8,667 nucleotides of DNA. It comes from Bacillota bacterium. Its GTDB lineage: Bacteria > Bacillota > Clostridia > Oscillospirales > Acutalibacteraceae. The position numbers were made by a program, and so were the translations under genes. The first letter of the stretch is position 1; each line of letters starts with the position of its first letter. The DNA lies in assembly GCA_023397245.1 (NCBI GenBank), contig JAEWUH010000012.1:1-8667 (forward strand), written 5' to 3'. Under the pieces are notes generated by a model that had not been told where the DNA came from, did no database searches, and saw nothing but the letters and a program-made list of their open reading frames with translations. Shown here piece by piece: positions 1-6,591 of this stretch.

Positions 1-936
1 GCCGTGGTGTTGGCGATGGGATGCCGGGAAAGGCCCCGCGGCTCCCTTGCCATTCCGGGCTGGAGGTGCTCCGGGATTTACACCGCCGGAACCGCGCAGA
101 AATTTGTAAACCTGCAGGGAATCATGCCCGGCAAAAAAGTTCTGATTCTCGGCTCCGGGGATATCGGGCTCATCATGGCGCGGCGCATGACGTTCATGGG
201 CGCCCAGGTGCTGGCGTGCGTGGAGCTGCTGCCGTATTCCTCGGGTCTTAAGCGCAACATCGTGCAGTGTCTGGATGATTACGGAATCCCGCTGCTGCTG
301 AACCATACGGTCGTGGATATCGCCGGGCGCGAGCGTCTGGAAGGCGCTACGGTCGCGGAGGTCGATCCGCAGACAAGGAAGCCCATCCCCGGCACGGAGC
401 AGTATTACGCGTGCGACACCCTGCTGCTTTCCGTGGGGCTGATCCCGGAAAACGAGCTGAGCCGGATGGCGGGCGTAGAAATCGACCCCGCTACAAACGG
501 CGCGCAGGTGGACGACAGCCTTGAAACCTCTGTGGAAGGTGTTTTTTCCTGCGGAAACGTACTCCATGTTCACGACCTGGTCGACAACGTCTCGGAAGAG
601 GCGGCCCAGGCCGGCGCCAATGCCTTCCGTTATATAAAGGGAGAAAGACCGGAAGGCGGCAGAACCGTTGCGGTTTTAAGCGGATTCGGCGTTTCCGGGG
701 CAGTGCCGCAGCACATCCGCCTCGGTGCGGACGATAAAGCGGTGACCGTCATGTTCCGGCCAAGGGACGTTTTTAAAAATGCCGCCGTCTGTGTGGAATC
801 CGGCGGGCAGGTCATTTATTCCCGGAAGAGCCGTATCCTTACCCCCGGCGAAATGGTAAGCCTGAAGCTTGCGCCGGAAGCGCTGAAGCAGATTGCGGAC
901 GCCGATAATCTTACCGTGAAAGTGGAGGCTTTGTAA
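1..936 (+). CDS. FAD/NAD(P)-dependent oxidoreductase, C-terminal part (5' end outside window)
   Basis: The reading frame is open from the first base of the window, so the true start lies upstream and about 311 codons remain. The protein is a pyridine-nucleotide-disulfide-type flavoprotein that should move electrons between NAD(P)H and FAD in the cytoplasm. A dinucleotide-binding glycine motif (GSGDIG) is at 151-168, after the strand VLIL. A second FAD-binding segment, GVFSCGN followed by LHVHDLVD, is at 538-582, matching the GVFxCGD-type motif of the family. The missing N-terminus should carry the first FAD-binding GxGxxG. A tail of about 100 residues follows the flavin fold. The DUF1667 gene begins one base after the stop, so the two are co-transcribed. 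In Firmicutes this pair normally follows a GlpA-like glycerol-3-phosphate dehydrogenase, and a role in passing on those electrons is inferred from that context. The family call is firm; the substrate is not shown. Confidence 0.85.
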   Translation, partial: AVVLAMGCRERPRGSLAIPGWRCSGIYTAGTAQKFVNLQGIMPGKKVLILGSGDIGLIMARRMTFMGAQVLACVELLPYSSGLKRNIVQCLDDYGIPLLLNHTVVDIAGRERLEGATVAEVDPQTRKPIPGTEQYYACDTLLLSVGLIPENELSRMAGVEIDPATNGAQVDDSLETSVEGVFSCGNVLHVHDLVDNVSEEAAQAGANAFRYIKGERPEGGRTVAVLSGFGVSGAVPQHIRLGADDKAVTVMFRPRDVFKNAAVCVESGGQVIYSRKSRILTPGEMVSLKLAPEALKQIADADNLTVKVEAL

Positions 937-937
937 G

Positions 938-1294
938 ATGTTAAAGGAAATCACCTGCATCGGTTGCCCTATGGGATGCCGCATTACCGCGGAGCTGGAC
1001 GAAGACGGCCGCATTCTCTCCGTTGACGGATACACCTGCAACGTGGGTAAAAAATACGCACAGGAGGAGCTTACCGCCCCAAAAAGAGTGGTCACCGCCC
1101 TGATGAACGTATGGGAAAGCAGGCAGCCGTTATCGGTAAAGACCTCTCAACCCATTGAGAAGAGCAAAATACCGGACTGTCTCCGGGAAATCCGTTCCCG
1201 CACCGCCGCCCTGCCGGTACACACCGGGGAGGTTCTTATCCGCAACGTCTGCGGTACCTCCGCCGATATTGTCGCCACGAAGGATATGTATTAG
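938..1294 (+). CDS. DUF1667 domain protein, small four-cysteine protein
   Basis: This 118-residue protein begins with a CxxCPxGC cluster (C7, C10, C14), and a fourth cysteine, C34, lies in the segment TCNVGKKYA. This is the signature of the DUF1667 family, and four cysteines in this arrangement suggest an iron-sulfur cluster or a zinc site. The C-terminal stretch NVCGTSADIVATKDM also fits the family; relatives usually have a hydrophobic residue where the extra cysteine is here. The ATG is supported by GGAGG at 924-928, nine bases upstream, and lies one base after the flavoprotein stop. Members sit next to FAD oxidoreductases in glycerol-3-phosphate dehydrogenase clusters, so an electron-carrier or accessory role is inferred; no biochemical activity can be read from the sequence. 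The operon ends with the terminator immediately downstream. Confidence 0.85.
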   Translation: MLKEITCIGCPMGCRITAELDEDGRILSVDGYTCNVGKKYAQEELTAPKRVVTALMNVWESRQPLSVKTSQPIEKSKIPDCLREIRSRTAALPVHTGEVLIRNVCGTSADIVATKDMY

Positions 1295-1311
1295 AAAATC
1301 ACATTGTGAAT

Positions 1312-1349
1312 ATTCAGGCCGGGAGATTCTTCCCGGCCTGAATTTTTTT
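1312..1349 (+). terminator. Intrinsic terminator of the oxidoreductase/DUF1667 operon
   Basis: A perfect 13-bp stem (arms 1312-1324 and 1331-1343, ATTCAGGCCGGGA paired with its complement) closes a six-base loop and runs straight into a T tract ending at 1349. It starts 17 bases after the DUF1667 stop and separates that operon from the hydrolase gene. Confidence 0.93.
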
Positions 1350-1385
1350 GTGCAAGATAAGAGAATAAATTGCAGGAATCTATAA

Positions 1386-1414
1386 TCGACTGTTTCTTTT
1401 TAAAATGATATGAT
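1386..1414 (+). promoter_or_regulatory. Probable sigma-A promoter of the hydrolase gene
   Basis: A -35 like TCGACT (1386-1391, four of six consensus bases) and a -10 TATGAT (1409-1414, five of six) are 17 bp apart, just after the upstream terminator. Transcription would start near 1421, giving a leader of about 45 bases. A perfect TATAAT at 1381-1386 has no suitable -35 and is a weaker alternative. Confidence 0.55.
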
Positions 1415-1450
1415 ATTTACAGAATGAATCAGGGCGGCAGACCCTGGTCT

Positions 1451-1457
1451 AAAGGAG
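1451..1457 (+). promoter_or_regulatory. Ribosome binding site that sets the hydrolase start
   Basis: AAAGGAG lies eight bases before the ATG at 1466. The earlier in-frame ATG at 1424 has no such site and sits almost at the predicted transcription start, so 1466 is chosen. Confidence 0.8.
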
Positions 1458-1465
1458 ACAGTAAA

Positions 1466-2605
1466 ATGGAAAAGGTTGCTTATCAGAAATTATTGAACAG
1501 CTTATCGCAAAATGCAGCAACAGAAACTTTGGGAAACGGCGCGGAGGTGGAAATCCGAAACTGCTTTGACCGCGAACCGGGGAAAATGGACCCGCGAACC
1601 TCTTTGGCAGGCAGGGCAACCTGCGAGGATTTCATGCGGCACCCGGAACGCTACGATTCGGAATTATTGGCCAATGCTGACCGCCTGTTCGGCCCGCCCG
1701 CACCGGAAAATTACAGCCAGCTTTCGCTGATGCGGTACACATTCGGCTGGCGGAGTACCGATCTCAGCAAAAGCATCGTGAAGGAAAGATATATTCTGAC
1801 ATCTAAGCACGGCCCGTTCCCGGTCTGGCGCTATGAGGCGCCGGGCACAAAGAAAACCCGCCCGTGCATTGTGTTTATACATGGCGGAGGGTTTGTGGCC
1901 GGAGATATTGAAACGGTGGAAAATCAGTGCAAACTGCTGGCCCAGCTTATGGACGGCGTTGTATTTTCGATTGATTATCCGCTTGCTCCCGAGCATAAAT
2001 ACCCGGTGGCGTTTGACGACTGCAGGGCCGCGCTGGACTGGGTTTGTTCCAACGCAGATACCTTCGGAATCGACCGGGAAAGGATCGGCGTCGCCGGAGA
2101 TTCGGCGGGCGGCAATCTGTCCGCCGCTCTTTCCGTTGCGGACCGTGACGAAGGTACGCACAGAATCAGCTATCAGTGCCTGATTTACCCGAAACTGAGC
2201 AGCGCGGTGTCATCCAAGGAGCCGCATTATTATTGGAGTAAAGAAATCTATGACAATGCGGAAAACAACCTGATCATCGATGAACAGCTGTTTACAACAG
2301 GCAAAATGAGCGAAGCCGTAGACCGCTGGTATCTTTCCGAGGGAACGGACCGGCGTACGCCGTACTACTGCCCGATCGCCGCGAAGTGCGAGGGACTGCC
2401 CAAAACGCTGATCGTTACCGCGGAATATGATTTTCTGCGGGCGGAATGTGACGCTTACCTCGGGATGCTGAAAGCAGCCGGCGTGGATTTCCGGGCCATA
2501 CGCTACGGCGGGATTTTCCACGGTACCTTCGACCGGCTCGGTTATGCCCCGCAGGTGGAGGATATCCTGCATGAAATAGCAAAGGACATGTGCCCGGCAA
2601 AATGA
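1466..2605 (+). CDS. Alpha/beta hydrolase, hormone-sensitive-lipase (HSL) type esterase
   Basis: This 379-residue protein has the hallmarks of HSL-family carboxylesterases: the oxyanion-hole motif HGGGF at 139-143, the nucleophile elbow GDSAG at 211-215 with Ser213, and YPLAPEHKYP at 171-180, a very typical family segment. Asp322 (in AEYDFLRAE) and His352 (in IFHGTF) are the likely remaining triad members. The family hydrolyses esters of short or medium acyl chains; the natural substrate is unknown. There is no signal peptide or membrane segment, so it should act in the cytoplasm. About 105 residues precede the catalytic fold, a longer N-terminal part than the roughly 310-residue minimal members have; this may form a cap over the active site. 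It has its own promoter and no clear terminator before the sugar transport operon. Its position beside a sugar importer could mean it removes acyl groups from imported sugars, but that is speculation. Confidence 0.9.
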   Translation: MEKVAYQKLLNSLSQNAATETLGNGAEVEIRNCFDREPGKMDPRTSLAGRATCEDFMRHPERYDSELLANADRLFGPPAPENYSQLSLMRYTFGWRSTDLSKSIVKERYILTSKHGPFPVWRYEAPGTKKTRPCIVFIHGGGFVAGDIETVENQCKLLAQLMDGVVFSIDYPLAPEHKYPVAFDDCRAALDWVCSNADTFGIDRERIGVAGDSAGGNLSAALSVADRDEGTHRISYQCLIYPKLSSAVSSKEPHYYWSKEIYDNAENNLIIDEQLFTTGKMSEAVDRWYLSEGTDRRTPYYCPIAAKCEGLPKTLIVTAEYDFLRAECDAYLGMLKAAGVDFRAIRYGGIFHGTFDRLGYAPQVEDILHEIAKDMCPAK

Positions 2606-2612
2606 TTCGGAT

Positions 2613-2670
2613 AGCAAGAAAGTTCAATCGGCAGCAAAATAGTTCAATCTTTTCGCATAATTGTGCAATC
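2613..2670 (+). repeat. Three 17-bp direct repeats, candidate activator sites upstream of the sugar importer
   Basis: Copies lie at 2613-2629, 2633-2649 and 2654-2670, with consensus near AGCAAAATAGTTCAATC. Copies 1 and 2 agree at 15 of 17 positions, and copies 2 and 3 at 13 of 17. Each ends in CAATC. Start-to-start offsets are 20 and 21 bp, about two helix turns, so all face the same side of the DNA. The array begins eight bases after the hydrolase stop and ends 40 bp before the -10 box of the importer operon. Same-face direct repeats of this size are typical of AraC-type regulators, including YesN-type response regulators. A weaker fourth copy (9 of 17) may lie at 2674-2690. The regulator itself is not in the window. 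Confidence 0.7.
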
Positions 2671-2707
2671 ATTCTAAAAATGTATGATTCTGTGCCGTTA
2701 TTCTGTC

Positions 2708-2716
2708 TGATATAAT
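2708..2716 (+). promoter_or_regulatory. Extended -10 promoter of the sugar importer operon
   Basis: TGA followed by a perfect TATAAT (2711-2716) gives an extended -10 (TGnTATAAT). The -35 region 17 bp upstream (TTCTGT, 2688-2693) is poor, which suits a promoter that depends on an activator bound to the repeats upstream. Transcription would start near 2723, leaving a leader of about 40 bases. Confidence 0.7.
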
Positions 2717-2762
2717 CTGTGCAGAAAGAGAGAAAATCTCTGAAAACATAGGAGGCAGTATT

Positions 2763-3872
2763 ATGAAAAGAGTAATGGCAGTACTTGTTGCAATGTCCAT
2801 GATGCTCGGCGTTACCGCATGCGGAAGCTCCGACGGGAGCAAGACAGCCGCCGCGTCGGCAGCCCCTGCTGCGGCGAGCGCCGCACCGGCAGCATCGGAA
2901 GAGGCAAAGAGCACCAGCAAACAGCCTGTGGCAGGCGTCGCGTGGTACAACTTCGGCGATACCTTTATCGCCAACGCCCGCACAACCTTAAATGACGCCG
3001 CAGCAAAGGACGGAAAAATCAAGGTCATCGACGCGGACAGCCAGAATGATATCGCTACACAAACCAACAACGTCAACAACTTCTATACGCAGAACGTAAA
3101 GTATCTTGTACTTAACAACATCAATACCAACGCGAAGGCGGACATCATCAAGCAGGCAAAGGCCAAAAACGCAACGCTGATCTTTGCGAACACAGACAGC
3201 CCGAGCGACGAGGAATTCAAGCTTTATGACAAGGTATACCATGTTTCCAGCCTGGCCGATCAGTCCGGCAAAATCATCGGCGAGCAGCTGGCGAAATACT
3301 GGAAAGAACATCCGGAAGCCGACCGCAACAAGAACGGAAAACTGGATTATGTAATGCTCCTCGGCCTGCAGCAGCACTACGACACCCAGGTTCGCGCCAA
3401 ATATTCCGTACAGGCGCTCAACGACGCCGGAATCCAGACAAACCTTGTGCAGGAAGCGATCTGCAATTACCAGCGCGGTGAAGCGCAGAACCAGATGCAG
3501 TCCATCCTTCAGGCGCGCAAAAAGGACGTGGAAGCGGTAATCGCATGCAACGACGATATGGCACTGGGCGCGATTGAAGCACTGAAAGCCAGCAACTTCT
3601 TCAAGGATAAAAACAGCTTCATCCCGGTAGTCGGCGTTGACGCGACAAAGGTCGGCGTGGAAGCCCTTAAGAACGGAACCCTTCTGGGTACCGCCCTGAA
3701 CAATCCTGTAACACTCGGCAAGTCAATCTATAAGCTGATGTCCCTGCTGGAGGAAGGAAAGGAAATCACTCAGGAAAACATCGGCATTGACGGCGTCACG
3801 GTAAAAGGCCATCACATTTACATCAACTACGTTGGCATTACGGCTGAAAATACCCAGGATGCATCTTATTAA
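2763..3872 (+). CDS. mglB: Galactose/glucose-type sugar ABC transporter substrate-binding lipoprotein (MglB-like)
   Basis: This 369-residue protein captures sugar outside the membrane and delivers it to the ABC importer encoded downstream. Residues 1-20 form a lipoprotein signal peptide with lipobox VTAC, lipidated Cys20. An Ala/Ser/Pro-rich tether (about 24-50) joins it to a periplasmic-binding-protein type I fold. Aligned by eye to E. coli MglB, nearly all sugar contacts are kept: D66 and F68 (D14, F16), N143 (N91), H205, D207 and R211 (H152, D154, R158), N263 (N211), D293 (D236) and N313 (N256). Only the stacking tryptophan W183 is changed, to Y236. The calcium loop is also present: D187, N189, N191, D195, plus E257 (E. 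coli D134, N136, D138, Q142, E205). Galactose, glucose or a close pyranose is therefore the likely ligand. GGAGG at 2751-2755 supports the ATG. The gene is first in its operon and is followed by a terminator that should raise its level relative to the ATPase and permease. Confidence 0.92.
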   Translation: MKRVMAVLVAMSMMLGVTACGSSDGSKTAAASAAPAAASAAPAASEEAKSTSKQPVAGVAWYNFGDTFIANARTTLNDAAAKDGKIKVIDADSQNDIATQTNNVNNFYTQNVKYLVLNNINTNAKADIIKQAKAKNATLIFANTDSPSDEEFKLYDKVYHVSSLADQSGKIIGEQLAKYWKEHPEADRNKNGKLDYVMLLGLQQHYDTQVRAKYSVQALNDAGIQTNLVQEAICNYQRGEAQNQMQSILQARKKDVEAVIACNDDMALGAIEALKASNFFKDKNSFIPVVGVDATKVGVEALKNGTLLGTALNNPVTLGKSIYKLMSLLEEGKEITQENIGIDGVTVKGHHIYINYVGITAENTQDASY

Positions 3873-3887
3873 GGCAATGTCTTAAAC

Positions 3888-3918
3888 AAAGCAGCCGGAA
3901 TCCTTCCGGCTGCTTTTT
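3888..3918 (+). terminator. Intra-operon intrinsic terminator between binding protein and ATPase genes
   Basis: A 13-bp perfect stem (3888-3900 with 3904-3916, core GCAGCCGGAA) with a three-base loop runs into a T tract ending at 3918. The ATPase ribosome binding site starts only three bases later, and no separate promoter is evident, so part of the transcription must read through. This would make more binding protein than transporter, a common arrangement for ABC importers. Confidence 0.88.
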
Positions 3919-3936
3919 CAGAAAGGAGGAAGTTTT

Positions 3937-5490
3937 GTGGAAAACTCGGACATTGTCCTTGAAATGCAAAACATCAGCAAATCCTTCCCCGGCGTAAAGG
4001 CGCTGGACCAGGTCTCCATAAAGGTTCGGAAAGGTACCGTCCACGCTCTGATGGGAGAAAACGGAGCAGGCAAGTCCACCCTGATGAAGTGTGCGTTCGG
4101 TCTGTACCATCCGGACGAGGGCGAAATAAAAGTGGACAGCCAAACCGTCCAGTTCAAAAGCATCAGTGACGCCATGGCAAACGGAATCGCAATGATTCAT
4201 CAGGAGCTGCACCCGATTCGCACCCAGAACGTGATGGAAAACCTTTGGGTCGGGCGTATCCCAAATAAAAAGCGCCTCGGTGTAAAGTGGGTCGACAAGA
4301 AAAAAATGTATGACGACAGCAGGGCGCTCTTTGACCGGTTGGGAATCAAACTGAATCCCAAACAGTCTGCCGGAGAACTGGCTGCCGCGCACTGTCAGCT
4401 GATTGAAATCGCGCGCGCAGTATCCTACGACGCAAAGGTCATTATTATGGATGAACCCACCTCGTCCCTTTCGGAATCGGAAGTGGAGCTTCTTTTTAAA
4501 ATCATTGAAAAGCTCACCGAGCAGGGCGTTGCAATCATCTATATCTCCCATAAAATCGAAGAAATCCTTCAGATATCGGACGAGGTCACGATCATGCGTG
4601 ACGGCAAGCTGGTAGGAAACTGGCCTTCCTCGGAGCTGACGCAGGATTTAATCGTCAGCCGGATGGTCGGCCGCCAGATGACCGACCGTTTCCCCGCGCG
4701 GGAAAGTGCGCCGGGAGACGAATACCTCGTTGTGGAACATCTTACCTCCGCTTCCCCCCACTCCTTTAAGGATATCAGCTTTACGCTGCGCAAAGGGGAA
4801 ATTCTCGGCGTAGGCGGGCTTGTGGGGGCGCAGCGCACCGAGCTGATGGAATCCATTTTCGGTCTCAGGCCCGTTGCCTCCGGCAAAATATACATAAACG
4901 GCGAAGAAGTAAAAATACGGCAGCCCCAGGACGCAATCCGAAAGGGAGTCGCCCTGCTGACGGAAGAGCGCCGGGCAACCGGTATCATCCCGATGCTTTC
5001 AGTAGAAGAAAACCTTGTTCTTGCAAACCAGACGTCGCACCGCAGGATTTATACCGGCGGCAGGCTGTTCTTAAAGGAAAACAAGCGGCGGAAAGACACA
5101 AAACAGTATATTGAATCGCTGTCCATTAAAACTCCGGCCATGAAAACACAGATACAGTATCTGTCCGGCGGCAACCAGCAGAAGGTTCTGCTTGGCAGGT
5201 GGATGCTCACGAACCCGGATATTCTGATACTGGATGAGCCGACGCGCGGAATTGACGTGGGTGCAAAATACGAAATCTACACGCTGATGGCACAGATGGC
5301 CGGCGAGGGTAAATGCGTCATCATGATCAGCTCGGAAATGCCGGAGCTGATGGGAATGTCTGACCGCATCATGGTAATGTGCGAAGGGCGGCTGTCCGGA
5401 ATTCTGGACGGAAAATCCGCCACGGATGAACAGATTATGCTGTTTGCAAGCACTTACCGCAGCAGTATTGAAGGAGGAACAGCCCTATGA
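3937..5490 (+). CDS. mglA: Sugar ABC transporter double ATP-binding protein (MglA-like)
   Basis: This 517-residue cytoplasmic protein carries two fused ATPase domains and powers sugar import; the length is normal for the MglA/RbsA/XylG family. Domain 1 has Walker A GENGAGKST (40-48), Q-loop Gln89, Walker B VIIMDEP (168-174) and H-loop His205. Domain 2 has a degenerate Walker A (GVGGLVGAQRTE, 291-302), a full signature LSGGNQQKV (409-417) and Walker B ILILDEP (429-435). As usual in this family, domain 2 has a serine where the H-loop histidine would be (ISSEMPE). In domain 1 the signature is poor: SAGELAAAHCQ in place of a canonical LSGGQ-type motif. Similarity to E. coli MglA extends along the whole protein, for example NISKSFPGVKALD near the N-terminus. 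The start is GTG, supported by GAAAGGAGG at 3921-3929. The last four bases overlap the permease start (ATGA), so translation is coupled. Confidence 0.93.
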   Translation: MENSDIVLEMQNISKSFPGVKALDQVSIKVRKGTVHALMGENGAGKSTLMKCAFGLYHPDEGEIKVDSQTVQFKSISDAMANGIAMIHQELHPIRTQNVMENLWVGRIPNKKRLGVKWVDKKKMYDDSRALFDRLGIKLNPKQSAGELAAAHCQLIEIARAVSYDAKVIIMDEPTSSLSESEVELLFKIIEKLTEQGVAIIYISHKIEEILQISDEVTIMRDGKLVGNWPSSELTQDLIVSRMVGRQMTDRFPARESAPGDEYLVVEHLTSASPHSFKDISFTLRKGEILGVGGLVGAQRTELMESIFGLRPVASGKIYINGEEVKIRQPQDAIRKGVALLTEERRATGIIPMLSVEENLVLANQTSHRRIYTGGRLFLKENKRRKDTKQYIESLSIKTPAMKTQIQYLSGGNQQKVLLGRWMLTNPDILILDEPTRGIDVGAKYEIYTLMAQMAGEGKCVIMISSEMPELMGMSDRIMVMCEGRLSGILDGKSATDEQIMLFASTYRSSIEGGTAL

Positions 5491-6491
5491 ATGAAAATGC
5501 GAAAATTCGTCCAAAAGAACTCTTTATAAATTACGCAATCTATTTTATCCTTCTTGCGCTCGTTATCATTATCGGAATCATCTCCCCAAACTTCTTTTCG
5601 CTGGATGTATTCCGGGACATAATGATGCAAAGCTCCGTACGTATCGTCATGGCGCTTGGCTGTATGTTTATCATCATTTCCGGCTCTGCGGATCTTTCCG
5701 GAGGCAGAATGCTTGGCCTTGCCGCCCTTGTTGCAGGCTCTTTGGCGCAGCAGGCGTCCTATTCCCTGAAATTCTGGCCGCAGCTGCCTGAGATGCCCGT
5801 CGTAGTGCCGATTCTGGCCTCCATGGCGGTCGGCGTTCTGTTCGGCGCGTTCAACGGCTGGACCGTTGCAAAGCTGCGCGTTCCCGCATTCCTTGCCACT
5901 CTGGGCAGCCAGATGATTCTGTTCGGCGTTTCCAGCCTGTACTTCAATAAGGCGCCGAACAATTCCCAGCCGCTGGGAAGCTTTATCCAGAGCTTCAGCA
6001 ACTTTGGGAGCGGCTCCATTCTGGAAGTCCCCTACCTGATCATCGTCGCTGTTGTATGCCTTGTTGTCGTATGGATGCTGCTCACAAAGACCTGCCTTGG
6101 CAAGGATATCTTTGCGGTGGGCGGCAATGCGGAGGCATCCCGCGTTTCCGGCATCAACCTTTTCAAAATCCAGATGATCACCTTTACCCTGGCCGGTCTT
6201 CTTTACGGCCTTTCCGGCAGCATGGAGGCGGCAAGAACCGGTTCCGCCACAAGCGCATACGGCAATGCCTACGAACTGGACGCCATCGCCTCCTGCATTG
6301 TGGGCGGATGCTCAATCACAGGCGGCGTCGGCACGGTAGGCGGAGTTTTTGCCGGCGTTATCATCTTTAACGTAATCAGCTACGGGCTGACCTTCATCGG
6401 CATCAGCCCGTACTGGCAGAATGTTGTAAAGGGCCTGATCATTATCGGCGCCGTAGCGCTGGACGTTCGCAAATATGCTAAAAAAGATTAA
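5487..6491 (+). CDS. mglC: Sugar ABC transporter permease (MglC-like)
   Basis: This 334-residue integral membrane protein should form the sugar channel as a homodimer, driven by the double ATPase encoded just upstream. Hydrophobic segments occur near residues 15-33, 50-65, 74-90, 104-124, 133-152, 181-199, 227-245, 265-295 and 311-327, fitting the branched-chain/ribose-galactose permease family (BPD_transp_2). The cytoplasmic loop that contacts the ATPase (GKDIFAVGGNAEASRVSGIN, 205-224) is present. The C-terminus, with YGLTFIGISPYWQNVVKG and ALDVRKYAKK, closely resembles E. coli MglC, and the length is almost the same (336 in E. coli). AGGAGG at 5472-5477 lies nine bases before the ATG, and the start overlaps the ATPase stop. 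No terminator is visible after the stop, so some transcripts may run into the sensor genes downstream. Confidence 0.92.
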   Translation: MNENAKIRPKELFINYAIYFILLALVIIIGIISPNFFSLDVFRDIMMQSSVRIVMALGCMFIIISGSADLSGGRMLGLAALVAGSLAQQASYSLKFWPQLPEMPVVVPILASMAVGVLFGAFNGWTVAKLRVPAFLATLGSQMILFGVSSLYFNKAPNNSQPLGSFIQSFSNFGSGSILEVPYLIIVAVVCLVVVWMLLTKTCLGKDIFAVGGNAEASRVSGINLFKIQMITFTLAGLLYGLSGSMEAARTGSATSAYGNAYELDAIASCIVGGCSITGGVGTVGGVFAGVIIFNVISYGLTFIGISPYWQNVVKGLIIIGAVALDVRKYAKKD

Positions 6492-6513
6492 CGATTATTT
6501 CCCTCATATCCGT

Positions 6514-6541
6514 TTCACAAATCTTATGAATAATGTATAAT
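6514..6541 (+). promoter_or_regulatory. Probable sigma-A promoter of the sugar-sensing operon
   Basis: TTCACA (6514-6519, five of six consensus bases) and TATAAT (6536-6541, perfect) are 16 bp apart. Transcription would start near 6548, giving a leader of about 44 bases. It looks like a good constitutive promoter, in contrast to the weak -35 of the importer operon, as expected for a sensor that must be present before the sugar arrives. Confidence 0.65.
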
Positions 6542-6575
6542 AAAAGCAAATAAATCCAATCCGTTTTTAGGCATA

Positions 6576-6582
6576 AAAGGTG
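6576..6582 (+). promoter_or_regulatory. Ribosome binding site that sets the start of the sensor binding protein
   Basis: AAAGGTG matches the end of 16S rRNA and is nine bases before the ATG at 6592. The in-frame GTG at 6580 is part of this site and so is unlikely to be the start. Confidence 0.7.
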
Positions 6583-6591
6583 AACGTACAT

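Noticed and set aside
676..1095. Minus-strand open frame of 139 codons across the oxidoreductase/DUF1667 junction
   Set aside because: It is a shadow of two clearly conserved + strand genes and shows no family features.
1364..1380. Weak 9-of-17 match to the same motif upstream of the hydrolase promoter
   Set aside because: Most matches are A/T positions and there is no second copy.
1424..1465. Earlier in-frame ATG for the hydrolase
   Set aside because: It has no ribosome binding site, is almost at the predicted transcription start, and would place the good AAAGGAG inside the coding region.
1664..2161. Minus-strand open frame of 165 codons within the hydrolase
   Set aside because: It is opposite the catalytic core of the esterase and has no plausible fold or context.
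3838..4551. Long minus-strand open frame of 237 codons opposite the ATPase gene
   Set aside because: It lies opposite the well-conserved first ATPase domain, runs across the terminator and the end of the binding-protein gene, has no recognisable domain, and is explained by the codon use of the real gene.
6503..6517. Possible CcpA (cre) site on the minus strand, TGAAACGGATATGAG
   Set aside because: The central CG is out of register with the cre consensus by one base and the right half does not fit. No convincing cre site was seen in any of the three promoter regions.
6545..6561. Single 12-of-17 match to the importer repeat motif, downstream of the sensor promoter
   Set aside because: It is a single copy in AT-rich leader sequence, with no partner at 20-21 bp. 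Autoregulation through it is possible, but the match is within what chance could give.
6580..6591. In-frame GTG as start of the second binding protein
   Set aside because: The GTG is part of the ribosome binding site AAAGGTG, and starting at the ATG at 6592 gives a normal lipoprotein signal beginning MKR.
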